A stretch of DNA of 64,000 nucleotides from Scilla litardierei (taxonomy: Eukaryota; Streptophyta; Magnoliopsida; Asparagales; Asparagaceae): assembly GCA_030789695.1 (NCBI GenBank), contig CM061135.1, forward strand, positions 107,578,301 to 107,642,300. Reading direction: 5' to 3'. The stretch's first letter is position 1. Every line of letters begins with the position of its first letter. The position numbers and the translations under genes are program-made. This document shows, in pieces, positions 1 to 12,900 of the stretch. Below the pieces are notes generated by a model. It saw only the letters and a program-made list of their open reading frames with translations, was not told the DNA's origin and did no database searches.

Positions 1-133
1 ACAGAAAATTACATATTTATGAAAAATCTCCTAATAATGAAAATTACAAAAAGATCCTCTAAAATCTGAAAACTACCAAAATGCCCCTGATTTCCCAAAA
101 CACCCCTACTGTTCCAAAAGTGCAGATCTATCA

Positions 134-1520
134 TTACTCAGTCCCCGAAACCCACCTTGTCCTCAAGGTGGTGCATGAAATCCATGGACGGTGCTGCTCC
201 AAGTGGGTCGTCGGGGTCCTCCTTCCGCTGACAGGCTGCGAAAAGTGGAGCCACTCCAAGCATCTCCATCCTGTAAATTTCCTTCATGGGCATCTCAATA
301 TCTCTCCATCAAGCAGTCCTTGAGCTCCTCCCACGAACGTATAGGTCGTCTCTGCTCCCTCCATTGGAACTAGGTGAGTGCTCTCCTTTGAAACAGACAT
401 GAGCCACCTCCTGTTTTTCCCTCTCCGTCGGACGTGCCTCCGCAAAGAATCTCTCAGCTCGCTAGATTCAGCCATAAGGATCACCCCCCTCAAATGGCTT
501 CTTCAGTTTCTCACTCTGCCTTCAGCCCCAAACCACTACTGGTCCACTCGTCCTCCTGCCTGTCAATAGTCAGTGGGAGGGTAAAAATTTTCGTGACGTA
601 CCTCCATGTGTCTCCCCTCCCGTAGCCACTCCTAAGGTTGTCGCCTCTGTCGTCATTGCCTTCCCAATCATGCTCATTCGGAGCATAGTCATTAACATTC
701 TCCTCAAAGCTTGGATCCTCGTAATAATCGGCCTGAAATTCCTCGTATGCTGGAATTACATTATGTCGTCGCCTCTCTGTCGCATACCGAGGCCCATGAA
801 GTCCCGGGACCTTCTCCACGTCATCCTTAGGTCCCGGAAGAAGCCCAAATTTGTCATCGAAGTTTCAGCGGGCTCCCTGCATGTCACGGGGTCCCGGGTC
901 ATCCTTCCAAGGCTCAAGACACCACCGACGGGCCTGCACGGGTACTGCATGGTGCTAGCAGGCCTGCAGGGGCCTGCATTGACTCTGCAGGGGCCTGCAT
1001 TGACTCTGCAGGGCCTACAGGCCCCTACAAGCTCACTACAGGCCACGAAGTGGCCTGCAGTGGGCCTGCAGACCCAACAGTGCATGCATGCCCACTGCAG
1101 GACCCTGCTAGCCCTGTAAGGGTCGCAGAACCCCCCACGATGGCAAGGGTTTCCCCGATCCATGGGATCTTATTCCGCTCCGTCGGATCCTTCCTCCGCG
1201 TTAAATAGATGGCCTCCTTTGAACTCTTCTTACGTCTCTTTCTTTTTCTCCAAAGTTGCCAACATTTGCCCTAGATCTGAATTTTCACCCAAATCTGAAT
1301 TTTTCGCCAAAGTTGTTGGCTTTAGATCCGCGAATTGTTGCATCATGATTTGCATCAAGGTTTCAAATTTTGCATCCATCCGCGCATCCAGCCCTTTTAT
1401 CAACATCTTGACATCAAATCTGAGATCCTCCATAGACTTCTTCATATCTTTAATTTCTCCATCAAATCTTTCCTCCAAAGCTTCAATCTTTTTGGTGGTA
1501 GCCGCCTCCATGGATGCCAA
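134..1520 (-). pseudogene. Reina-like gag remnant fused to pol C-terminal codons
   Basis: Reading starts at 1520 with MASMEAATTKKIEALEERF, a coiled-coil gag N-terminus. It continues through a degenerate Gly/Pro-type linker containing a 21-bp duplication (about 964-1010). Around 490-300 in other frames it reaches the retrotransposon-gag signature PFEGGDPYG and then RAERFF. Near 180-150 the frame jumps to MDFMHHLEDKVGF, the tail that follows the chromodomain in related elements. Zinc knuckle, protease, RT, RNase H and integrase are all missing, so this is a deletion derivative. Stops and frameshifts are present. Confidence 0.7.
964..1012. repeat. 21-bp tandem duplication in the gag linker
   Basis: GGGGCCTGCATTGACTCTGCA occurs twice back to back, followed by a shortened third unit. 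The surrounding 940-1100 is dense in CTGCAG and GGCCTGCAG words. Confidence 0.7.
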
Positions 1521-1542
1521 GATCGTCGCTCTGATACCAATT

Positions 1543-1945
1543 TGATAGGAACTACTAGGGTTTTGATGATAAAAAGGAGATTTTTAGGGGGAAGGTGGGA
1601 TTTTTAAGGTTTTAGAGAGAATATATGGGATAAAAGATAGATTTTTATTAGAAATAAACTGAACATAAAGGATACAAAGATAAGGGTTGAGACCTTTCGA
1701 GAGGATCTCGCTCTCCCAAGCTGCCGATTCTAGAGGGGGCCGCGCTCTCCAATGAAAAGAGGGATAATCTCACCTCAAGGGTTTTCTTCTTCACAATAAT
1801 TAAGCAGCCCCCTCTCCTAGCCGGCCCTAGCATATAAAATTACAGATTTACGAAAAAAAACCCTAATATTGAAAATTACAAAAAGACCCTCTAAAATCTG
1901 AAAATTCCCAAATGCCCCTACTATTCCAAAAGTGCAGATCTATAA
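1543..1945 (-). repeat. 5' LTR of the Reina-like element
   Basis: About 403 bp, bounded by TGATAG and a mutated CTATAA. Its last 110 bases match 6-133, the visible part of the 3' LTR, with scattered differences. Because the other LTR runs off the window, no target-site duplication can be checked. Confidence 0.75.
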
Positions 1946-3900
1946 ATGATATGTCAATTTATCTCAATAGTGACAGCAGTTTATTTCATATCTGTGTCTC
2001 TCTATTTCCAATGGTCTGATTTGCCTAGCATGTCGAGGGGCTCCAAATCTTCCTTGACCAAACTTGAACAAACTTATTCCATGCCATAAGAGATGGTTTC
2101 CTGCTGTGCATATTTAAGTAGAAGGGTTTGCATCCCTAAGTTATGGTTTGTTCACAGTTCAGGTAAGAGAGTACCGTATATCCATGACAACATTTGTTTT
2201 CACTAGACCATGGCCATGTTCCCTAATTTCTTTCGATTTAATTGTTGTTGCCGATGAGATTCCAAAGGTAGAACCATCTGAAACAGATTCATTGAACATT
2301 CCAAAGCCACCATGAAATATTCTGTGGAATTAATCTGTTTAGAAACACATTATAGAATGTGTCGTTGTAGATTAGAGATGAAGCTTGACTGGGATCTTAA
2401 ATAATAGAATTTGAATTATTTTTAGGACAAGGATTTTGTAGAATTTGAGTTATTTTGGTAGTGTATTTTATTTTGTCTGTCTTCAGCTAGAACATGTCAT
2501 GAGTTGGAACTTATTACAGATTAGAATTTTAGTTGCATTTTGATTCTGTCTTAATAAAAAGGGTTGATTCAGATTCGATGGGTGAGTGAAACTAGTCTAT
2601 TTGAAGCTTGGTTTCCCTAGTTCAGGGATACTTTTCCTGCATCACTAGTTCAGAGCCTGGTTTTATGTTCTTCTATAGCAAAGACGAAGGTCGGTGCTGA
2701 ACGACCTTATCTAGCATGAGGCTACAAAACTCCACCATTAAAGCTAGTTCTGCTGAGTAACACATTTAAAAACGGGTCTAGAATATGAAAACGGCTGCCT
2801 TGCAGCTGCTGGGAAGACAAAAGAACCTTAATGGTAAGAAACCAACCAAATGATGGGGTTTTTTCATTGGTAAATACATGAATAGAAAATAATACAAGTA
2901 CCTGAAGCACCCATGTAGTTATAAACAAATAACACATTAGGATGGCAAGAGAAGAAAATCCAAGAGTCTGGTCATGATTGATGAGAATAAGCGATAGCAT
3001 TAGATGGAAAATAAGTATAAAGTACAAAAATTAACAGCATGCCAAACGACATATAGGCATCAAGAGAGCTTTAGATGCAAAACAAATCCAAAATTAAAAG
3101 AAAATAAGAGATTTGTGATGGAGGGTAAATAATATCATGGTCAAAGCTGGAAACAAATCTTGAGTATAAGGAAAAAATATAGTAATAGCCTACCAAAGCA
3201 CCTTAAGTGTCAAAACCGACGTGAAGAAATATGATATTAAAAGACAACATGTAACACAATTTATGGGGGGATTAATATCAAATATGAGATGTGATAAGGA
3301 ACTTGCATCCAAGAAAAACCTTTTTTGGTTAAAGTAGTTTGCTTTATATTCCATTCAACGAGTCCCAAATCAGGACCTTTTTCATATATTATAAAAGATG
3401 AAAGTTTCTTTTTCACAGTCATAATTTTAAATATCTTCATATTATGTCTATTCTTTGTCAAATGCACGCATATATTATGTGCATAAATATCAAAATGATC
3501 CTAAGAAATGTTGCTAAGTGTACCATATGACCCAAGTGACAATCCTATTAAACGTATCCTTCATACCACGTACCTCCCAAAGTAGGGTACCCCATATCCA
3601 TACCCATATTGGTACCCGTAGCCATACCAGTACCAATATCACAAACATGGTAAAATTGCATACAATGAAAATTTAACTCGTAGAATTTTGTGGATCTTAA
3701 GAAGCACAAGTGCATATGGTATCGATGGCACATGAATTTCAACATCCAAATAAACAGAAAATGCATGTGTAGGCACACAGACAAATAGGTAAAGAACAAA
3801 GACAAAAAAAGGTTCATAGCCGTATAATATCAAAATAATGGAGAAGATGTGAGAAACAACTCTAAGTAATACCAACATGAGAAAATTACAAATTAGATAC
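1946..3900. other. Intron 4 (partial), unclassified sequence
   Basis: AT-rich sequence between the Reina-like element and exon 4. Small open frames on the minus strand (for example 2722-3027 and 3261-3467) show no recognised domain. A low-complexity GGTACC/ATGGGTA tract lies at about 3565-3640. I see no transposon ends and no further CMSS1 exon here. Confidence 0.5.
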
Positions 3901-3950
3901 CTGCTTGGAGTACCACATGCTATGTTTACACGACCTTTTAGCATTGTGAG
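3901..3950 (-). CDS. CMSS1: CMSS1-like exon 4 (last exon in window)
   Basis: This 50-bp exon has acceptor TTTGTAG|CTC and donor CCAAGCAG|GTATCT. It encodes [16 protein letters not shown] in phase 0 and leaves a split AG| codon (Arg or Ser). GTPS(R) is the family's equivalent of the DEAD-box motif Ib. I searched 1-3900 on the minus strand for the following family block (I/K-rich, then an LDM-containing segment) and did not find it, so the next exon is inferred to lie left of base 1. Confidence 0.9.
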
Positions 3951-6900
3951 CTACAAATTATAAATACAAGAAATCAGGATGCATGATAGTAGGTTTGTAT
4001 TTAAAAATGAAGGATTACTATGAAATAAGAAGCCAAGTATTAGGAAAAGGTGATATAATATGAAACATTTGTTCTTGAATATAGGCAACAAAAAAATCCA
4101 TATATAAATCCCATTGTAATTGGTACCAAACTTTGCATCTTATGGATGGAAGTGATCTAGGTTATGTGATGATTTCACTCTTTTTTATGGAGAAAAAAGA
4201 GAAAAGCAAGAAAACAAATCATGTTTGTTCTGATACCAATTTGACATGGTACGAAGGCGGGAATGGATGTGGTGGAAATTTGGAGAAGAAAAACTCGAAT
4301 GTTGATAACTTTTCGGATCTCACACCCTGGAAATCTTATGATCACCGCCTCGCACATGAAGATTTTTCGGACCTCTCGCCTAGGCAACCAAGCCCACTCT
4401 CACACATCAATGCAAAATATTTAATTTTGTGAAGAAACTAAAAGTTTGCACCAAAAAAACTATTTTTTACTGATTTCTTCATAAAAACTAGTAAGTTGTG
4501 GCCTTTATATATGCTTACAACTTGACTCTTAAGACCTAATAGGACTAGAACTTCTAGAATAACCTAAACTCAAATAACAAAGACTCGAATAACTAAAACT
4601 TTCAAAATAACAAAAAGACTCAGCTAATTAGAATTCTTTAAGGACTCAAACTCCATCACATATAAAATATTTTAAAATAAAAGTGTTCATCTCGAATTTG
4701 ATCTCCATCAAATTCAAAGATTTAATTTTGTGGAGACACGAAAAAATTTACACCAAAATTTCTCTATTCATTGATTTCTACCAAAACAAATAAGTTTGTG
4801 AACTTGACTCTCAAAACCTAATATGACTAGAATTTCTAGAAAAACTAAAGCATTCAAAATAAAAGACTCAACAACTAAAACTCCCAAAACAACAAAAAGA
4901 CTCAAATTAATTAGAAGTCTCCAATCACTCAAATTCCATCACGTATAATATCTTTTAAAATTAAAAGACCACCTATCAAATTTGATCTCTATCAAATATA
5001 TTTATAATTATTCCTAATTTTTGAGGAGGCACTGATACTAAAAACTTTGGAGTAGGTAATTTTTATTGGGAGGATGGTTTTTTATTTTAACTTATTAAAG
5101 AAAAAGTGAAGTTAGTATACCAGACAGAAATTAGCTGGTGAAGCTTGCTTTTGATGGGTAGAGTATGGCTAAGGTTGTACACATTAGTTAACAATAAAAT
5201 TTGAGCATCGGCATCGGTGTCTCTTCAGAAATTGACCAAGTCGCCATTTATTTCAACAATTATCAAGTCCAAAGTTAAAGAAAAAATCACAAATAGACCT
5301 ACGTGATGAATACAACCTTCTTTGGTTGAATTGTACATGGGGCTACAAGAGCCAAAAGTGGAACTTGTGCCCGAGCTCGGATTTTAACTCGCATCATAGT
5401 ATGAGTCAAGCGCACAAAGTTAGAAGTAGAGACCAAGTTTGCAGGATCATAATTAAAACCGCAGTCAGAGTTGATCCCCAGCCTGAGTCGAAGCTTAAGC
5501 CCCAAACTGAGCTCGAGGATAAAATGAAATGTGAGATCAACCTCGAGTCTGAGTGTAAGATTAAGCCTAAGTCTGAATTACGTTCAACGATCGAGTCAAA
5601 CCTCAAGTCTGAGCCAAAGATCGAGTAATCTGTTGATGTTGAGCAAGATTGCATTCAGTTGACGATTCTAGATCATCCACTTACCAACCAACATATTTTT
5701 CATTTATTTTTAGCTATTTATCCATACTTTTGAAATACTCTTCCCAAAGTATTTATTCAAGCCTTTTGATTGCCACACTTCAAAACTCAAGATCGAGTTT
5801 TCTCTAGCCAGGAAAGATTTATCAAGACAAATGCACATCAAGAGCTACAATTGTTTGGGAGACGAGAAAGGTCAAGTACATGGAGGTGATTCAACAAAAT
5901 AGCCTTATTTTTGTCATTTTAGGCTATGTATTTTATTAAATAAGTGGCATGTGTAGTTTATGCATGCCCATTGGGCTTTTGGAGTTTTTTATTGTCTTCT
6001 TTATTTTGTTTTAATTTTACCTGTTGAGCACGTAACTTAGGCTTAGAAATAATCATGTACTCAAATTTTATTCATTAGTTGAATAATGAGAATGAATGGA
6101 CTATTTTGATAGCTATCTTAAATGGTTGTAAGGAACCATATCATTGCATGTGAGATGCTTATGAGTGTGGAGCGCGTCTCTTGAGCGTGAGATCTAAAAA
6201 ATATCTTTTAGTTATCCTATAACTACATAAATCTCTAGATATATCGCTTGCTATCAAACCCTTGATATATTCTTCCTTAAATCATATCATCGTAAATCCT
6301 AGATCTAGCTTCGGATGTCAGTCTCCCATCAGTTTGCTAAGCAGGTTGGACCTTGCAATTTGTCCTTAGTGAATGGAGAATTGTGGGTGGCTATTACTGG
6401 CCCATAACGTGGATCCACGGCATTACACCATGATTTCATATAAAAATATCCATGCAGAGAGCATTTCAATTCCTTGATTAGATTAATACATTACACTGCA
6501 TAACCATAATTTCAATATATACTGTAATAGATCCAAAAATCCTGATTCAAAACCCAGACACTTCCCCCATACGCGTGTACGTGTAGTCACACACTAGAAA
6601 AAAACTCAACCTAAACTATAAAAAGCACGTGCACACACAGACACTTTTACCTTATTACATAAGAATATAGTTAGCTCCTGTCATTACTGAAAGCAAATGC
6701 AAAGATGATTACTGCCTTTTCCCATAAGTTACATGGCAAATCAAGCATATGAATGTTATGCTATCTCTACAATTTTAATGCAAAACGCAGTGAAGTCTTC
6801 TTTGACACCAATTTTGTGGTCACAAAATTCTAACTTTTTTCTTTTTCTTTTGGACTTTTCTGACATCATCCAAATTTTTCCCATTTTGAAAATTGATCCT

Positions 6901-9900
6901 CAAATTATTATATTGCTAATTTACCCTCAAAATCTTTAGGGTCATTACAAAATATCCCATTCCATCTTAATCTGTTAGTTAGTGGATGGTTTTCAGATAA
7001 GGTACCAAAACACCATTAACTTCTCTCTTTATTGTTCGAATGAGGCCATATGACACTCAAAATCAATTCTTGGAAAATCTATTTGGCAAGCCAAAGAGGC
7101 AGTCGAGCCATGATGTTGCCAATTGTCCCTGTACAATGAAGCATCTGAAAGTGATGAATCTGTTGATGATGATGTCAAGGTGATAGGCACCACACAACTT
7201 CTGTCACTTTTGTTAAGCTTGTTGGGACATTGAGACCCACCCCAGTGGATTTTGATGATGTGCACAAGTGATATGAGTGCTAACATATTTAATTCAAGTG
7301 TATATAGGTAACAAAGAACTATTTTATAAACCATGAAGATTATGGCACATTGTGAAGCAAATTGAACGACTTAGAAGCCACGATCTAAAGTTTACTGTTG
7401 ATCCGTAAATTGAAGTATATGAAGGCTCAGAATTATAAAACACACGAAGACTTAAGATCAGGAGGAGATGGCTCAAGACAAAAATTGAAAAACAAGAGCT
7501 AGTAATGAGTTTCTAAGTTATTTGCTTAGAAATGTAAAAGCCATAGTATATCTTATACACATACAAAAAATTTCTTGAAACCCCATTTTTAAATATACTA
7601 CATAGTATAATACAATAATATAATTTTTATAAATTATTTTTCAAGTATTTTTAAGTAGAAAAACAAGAGTATCCAGAAATAGACGACTATCTTAGTCAGA
7701 TAGCCGACTACTGGTAAGAAGATTTTACTCCAAACTCTCTGTCAAAAAAATAGCCGATTATCATTGGAAATAGCCGACTATTTGGGTGAAATACCCGACT
7801 ATTCTTCAGAATAGCCGACTATATGGGTCAGCTCTTGACAGATTTGGAAATTCTATTTGAATTTGAGCTAGCTGTTAACTAGCAGTTAGAGGAGACTTTT
7901 GAGCTGATTTTTTGTAGATTTTATGCTATTATTTCTCTATAAATACAAGGGATTTCAGAAGTTTTCATACAACATTTTTTCCATATCAAAAGAAAACTCT
8001 ATTTGCTCAAAAGTTCTATAGGTCTCAAAAGTTCTTCCGTTTTTCTTTAAAGGCCACTGTTTTAAATTTTCTTGTAATTAAATTCTCAGTTTATTTCTGA
8101 TTACTTTTTAGCCTTTTACAACTTGATTTGATCTCCAAAGCTTATAGCTTTTCTTATTAAGATTCAAACTTCAAGTTCTCTTTTTTTAATCTTTGTGTAC
8201 TTTAAGTTCATATTTTTCTCAAACATTAAAACTTGATCTTTGATCTCTAAAACCCAAGTGCATATTTTAGAGAATCAAGTTCAAGACAACCTTTTTGATC
8301 AAGTCGTGTTAATTTATATCATTTATTTGATCAAAAGGTCTTTTGATTTTTTGAGCCACTTTATACACTTATACTATTGGCTTTTAGGACATCTTGTATT
8401 TATTTTCAGATCTATTGTAAAGTCTTTGGAGAAGACTTGGTATTTGTATTTTCCACGTGTAGGGAAAGGTGTTGTAAATCCTAGTTGGTTGTAACAAGGT
8501 GAGTGTGTTGGAAATTCCTAATGAGTGAAGCTATATGCTTGTATTGCTTGTTGCAATAGTGGATTAAATCCCGAACGAAGTCGGAGACTGGACGTACCTA
8601 GTGCTGGGAACAAGGATAAATTATTGTGTCTGTGTTGTGTATCTATTTTCTCTCATTATTATTGCTTGTGTTGTTTATTTCCGTTGTAACTCATTATAAT
8701 ATTTGCGTTGATTAAGTACAGATTGAGTTAACCCTCATTTGAGACTTAGGCAACAAAAGAAAAGTTTTAATTTAGCGAAGAATTTTATTACTTTGTATAC
8801 AACACTATTCAACCCCTCTTCTAGTGTTATCTATCATCCACAAGATCCAACAAAGCTAAGGCGAGCAATTAAAGTTGTGGCAGACAGAAGCAATGTGAAA
8901 GAGGTCACGACAGTGAAAGACGATGTGGTGCATGCGCAATTCATGTGAAACCTCATTGATGCAGATGAAATGGGTTATTTTGTAATGAGAATGACTGCAG
9001 AGAAATTTTGATGCTTTGATGTTGTATTAAGATAAAGTAAATAGGTCCTGAGAAGGGGGCTTTATTTGTTTTCTGCAGGATTTGAGATATCGGCCGATAC
9101 CATTAGATATCGGTCGTATTGTATCGGTATCGACAGATGACGATATCGAAACCAAGGGTTAGTTTCAGTATCGGTCGATACTGAACGGTATCGATCAGTT
9201 TTGGCCGATACCTGCCGAAACTGACCGATACTAACCGAAACCGTTCAGTACCGGTCGAAGACAGAGGAAGAAGATTGTGTAATTAAATAAAAATTCTCTA
9301 AAAATCCAAAAAATATGTGAATCAATAGGTGCATAGAAAGTTCGGTTAAAAGAGAGGAGAAACTCCTAGGGACTCGGCTTGAAAATGATGAAGAATTAGA
9401 CGAAGAAAAAGCAGAACCAAGAAAAAATTACTGAAAAAAGAAGAAAAAGGACAAAACGAAGATGATGAAAAAATTGTACTCACCTCATCGCGTCGCCACG
9501 TCGCCGAACCTGCCTCCTGCCTTGCCGAACCCGTCGCGACCATCTAGCGTGAGTGAGAGAGAGCAGAGAGCGAGAGAAAGAGGCCCAAGTCGCCTTTTAG
9601 GAGATGTCGCATTCTTTAAAAAGGCAAACTTGTAAATAAGTGGTATGTGCGTAAAGTAAAACAGTTGATGCGCATATCTAGCGGATATTTTGTGGCAACC
9701 CTGTAAATAAGTGGTACATGTGCAAAGCAAAATGATGGGTGCGCAAAGCAATACCCATCGATTTTTTGGCAAACTTGTAAATAAGTGGTATGTGTGCAAG
9801 GTAAAACGGTGGGTGCACAAGGCAAACTTTAGGATCTATTCATTTATCTAACATTTAGTATTTAAGTATCAAACTTTAGGTATTTAGTATTTGATATGAC

Positions 9901-12900
9901 TACGAACTCAAATTTAGTTTATCAATTTAGTATTTAGTATTTGATAGTATATGATTAATATTTTAGTTTGTTAAGTATTTAATAGTATTTAATAGGTTTA
10001 GATTTAAGAACCTCCGAAACCATCACTGTGTGTAGATAGTATATACATATTTAAAGTATCTCCGAAACCGAAACTGATACCCGATACCCAAAACGAAACT
10101 GCCGAAACTAGTGATACGGACGAAACAAAAACTTGCTTCCGAAACCGCCGAAACGGGCGATACCGATACCGAAACCTAAATTTTGGAAAGAACGATACCC
10201 AGACGGAAATCGAGACCTAAAACCTTGGTTTTCTGGGGAAAAGGTGGGTGATGTCGATGTGGGGATCAAGTAACTATAAGATGATGAAGACGCTTGTGGC
10301 AAAACTATCATCTTTTAACATAATAGAGTGTCAGACAAAATGGAAAAGAGAAAAATATTCCCTAAAAACTAATATAACGTAAAAGAGTAGGGTAATTTTT
10401 AAAGACCCCAAAGATTTAACAGGTAAATTAGCTATACCAAAGATTTGGAGCTAATTTTTAAATTAGCAATGTTTTTTGTGGTGTATAGCAGAAAAACCGC
10501 TTTCTTTTTTTAATTCTGTTCTTAGGAAACAAAAAAATTGCACGCTTAAATAATTAAAAAGTTTAAGGCATGCTTAGTTGCTTGCAACAATTTTCCAAAA
10601 ATGGAGTTCTCTTCCATTGAAGAATCTTCAAATACATATTTTACATATGATGCATGTTTGGTTGCTTGAAGAAGAGAGATTTAATTAGGGGGAATTCTAC
10701 TAAAAATTATAAATAAAATGTTTGCTACAGTATTCAATCGTGATTTGGATTGAAACAATAAAATTAATAAAATAATACATGAGCAGTGGAGTTTCATGTG
10801 TTTTCTGAAGATTTTGGGTGAACTGGAGAAATTTCTGCGCCAACACCCATGTGGGTGTTAGAGTGGAATGGCACATCATGGTTTTTCCCTTCATACAAAC
10901 ATGGGTGTCAGAGTGGGATGGCACAACATGGTTTTCCTTCATACAACCAAATAAACATTTGTCATGAATTTAGATATTAGAGTTTTACATGCTCCAATAG
11001 TGAATTGACAGCGAATCAACATACAATCAAAGATGCCCTTAGTTATGTATATTCTCAACATTTAATGCAAAGAAAAGTCATTAAAGTCACATGTAATTAA
11101 TGAGTTTTTAATAACGGCATTGCATGTACATATAATATGCACAAGTTCTATACTTTTGTAAGTGCAGGTTGTTCTGCATGTGCCAATAGATCTAATTATT
11201 TATTAAAAAAGAGTCACAAATTTAACATACGAGTAGTGATCAAGTCCATTATCCAGACTAAGATATTGGTACAATAGTAAAACATTAAATAGATTGACTG
11301 AAGCGGCAGATGATAAGAACATACAAATGAAAATTAAGGCAAGGGAACAAAATGTCTACAAAAGCCGAAGATAATTGAGATCCATTCAATAGAAATATAC
11401 CTGGTCCTCAACTTTCATATGTTTTGCAAATAGTTTTGTTGGACGACATTCTCTTGTTAAAGGCTTTAAACCTCTACATAAACATAAAATGTCAATTAAT
11501 AATGGCAAGAAACGTACAAGTCTGTCCACTTTAATGGCTTAATATATCAAAGTGAATGATGTTATAGATGATACAGAAACAGTAATGACAGTTCAAATGT
11601 TTCAGACTTGATTGCTTGTAATACATTCAATAGTTTGATTCTCTCAATTTAAATGTTACAAAAAGTAATTGAATCACTTCAGAAACATGTATATCGATAG
11701 AAAAGCACAGTAAAATTGAAATTCGAAATGTTATGATTTGCTATCACTTCTTAGAACATCCTCTCAATGCATAGACCATATTGACCAGTAAAAGCTATGA
11801 TTTGTAGACACAAACACAAGTATCATACTACGGCATGGATATGAGGAGTCCGATTCTTCAATATACTCAAAATCCAGAGATAAGGACATGTCTAGACTTA
11901 CATATTTCTTTCAAAAATAAGAAGAGTTGACTCATGAATATATGCAATGGATTATTATTTATATGTTAAAGAGAGAATAATATATATCAATATGACATAT
12001 GAAACATTTTCGTATGGCGGTTGGAAAATCCACTCATATTTTTTGGATGATCCGCACCATTCATTTCGATCTTCGTAGTCTAACCCCAAAAGATACAAAA
12101 CATTAAGTTAACCCATTCCCTTTACTCGCTATTCTAAGGGTGGAAAAAGTTTTTTTGTTGTAAAACCATTAAATTTCAAAGGACTAGGTGCACACACACA
12201 TAATATGGGAACAACAATATTTTGATGTTTCTATGTTTTAGTACGTGTAGATCAAGGTGTACAATGCCAAGACCATACGGAAAAGATGTAGAATTGTGAA
12301 CTTTTCGACCACCATAGGGGTAAATTTTACCCATATGACATAATACCCACTATTCGCTACAAAATACCTAGTATTAGGAAACGTATCCATGAAAAAAAAT
12401 AGATTGTCATAACCTAACACCTTAGTTCATCTTATAAATTATTTTAATTATTTTAATATCAATAATAGTCTGCACTTTTTAAGTTTCGGACATGGATGGA
12501 TACACGTGCATCTGGGCATGTTTGTATTCACTAATTTTTTGTGGATGGAAGAGTTCTACATATCATAGGATAGAAAATCAAAAGGATGAAAATGCGATTA
12601 TATAAACTAGTAATGTTTTGGAAAAATATTGTATGATGCAGATATAGCATTGATTTGAAACGAAGTTGGCATTCAAATTAATCATCTAATGTGTACAAAT
12701 AAGTATGGAAATAAAATGTGTTTATGTGTTTACATAAGTATTCACTTCGCAAACCCTTAAAGAAAAAGCGATTTGCAAAACTTTTAATTAAAAGAAAAAT
12801 CTGAACTGAGTGAAACATCTGCATATTAGTATGAGTAATGAGCATCAAGATGAAAAAGGTACTGGTTTTCAGTTTTTAATATTTTTAATCTTTTATTACA

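Larger units (their letters stand above)
1..1945 (-). mobile_element. Reina-like Ty3/gypsy element, internally deleted
   Basis: This is a minus-strand LTR retrotransposon cut by the window's left edge. The right (5') LTR is 1543-1945 (TGATAG..., ending CTATAA where CTATCA is expected). The left (3') LTR ends at 133 with CTATCA. The primer-binding site TTGGTATCAGAGC (initiator Met tRNA) lies at about 1529-1541 next to the right LTR. The internal region is only about 1.4 kb: a gag N-terminus followed directly by the last codons of pol. The lineage call rests on the short LTRs and on the same HLEDKV tail as the chromovirus at 38004-43798. It sits in intron 4 of the CMSS1-like gene. Confidence 0.8.
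3951..11400 (-). other. Intron 3 of the CMSS1-like gene (7,450 bp)
   Basis: Bounded by the exon 3 donor (GT at 11400-11399) and the exon 4 acceptor (AG at 3952-3951). It contains an old LTR fragment, solo LTR A and a subterminal-repeat DNA element, listed separately. The stretches 5041-7214 and 10250-11400 are otherwise unassigned. Confidence 0.85.

Noticed and set aside
2722..3467. Minus-strand open frames in intron 4 as candidate CMSS1 3' exons or a membrane protein
   Set aside because: One encodes a hydrophobic stretch ending at a fair splice donor, but neither frame contains the expected family block, and composition is AT-driven.
3548..3817. Minus-strand frame rich in Gly/Met/Tyr (GTGMATGTNMGMDMGYP)
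   Set aside because: Derived from a degenerate GGTACC/ATGGGTA repeat, without gene context.
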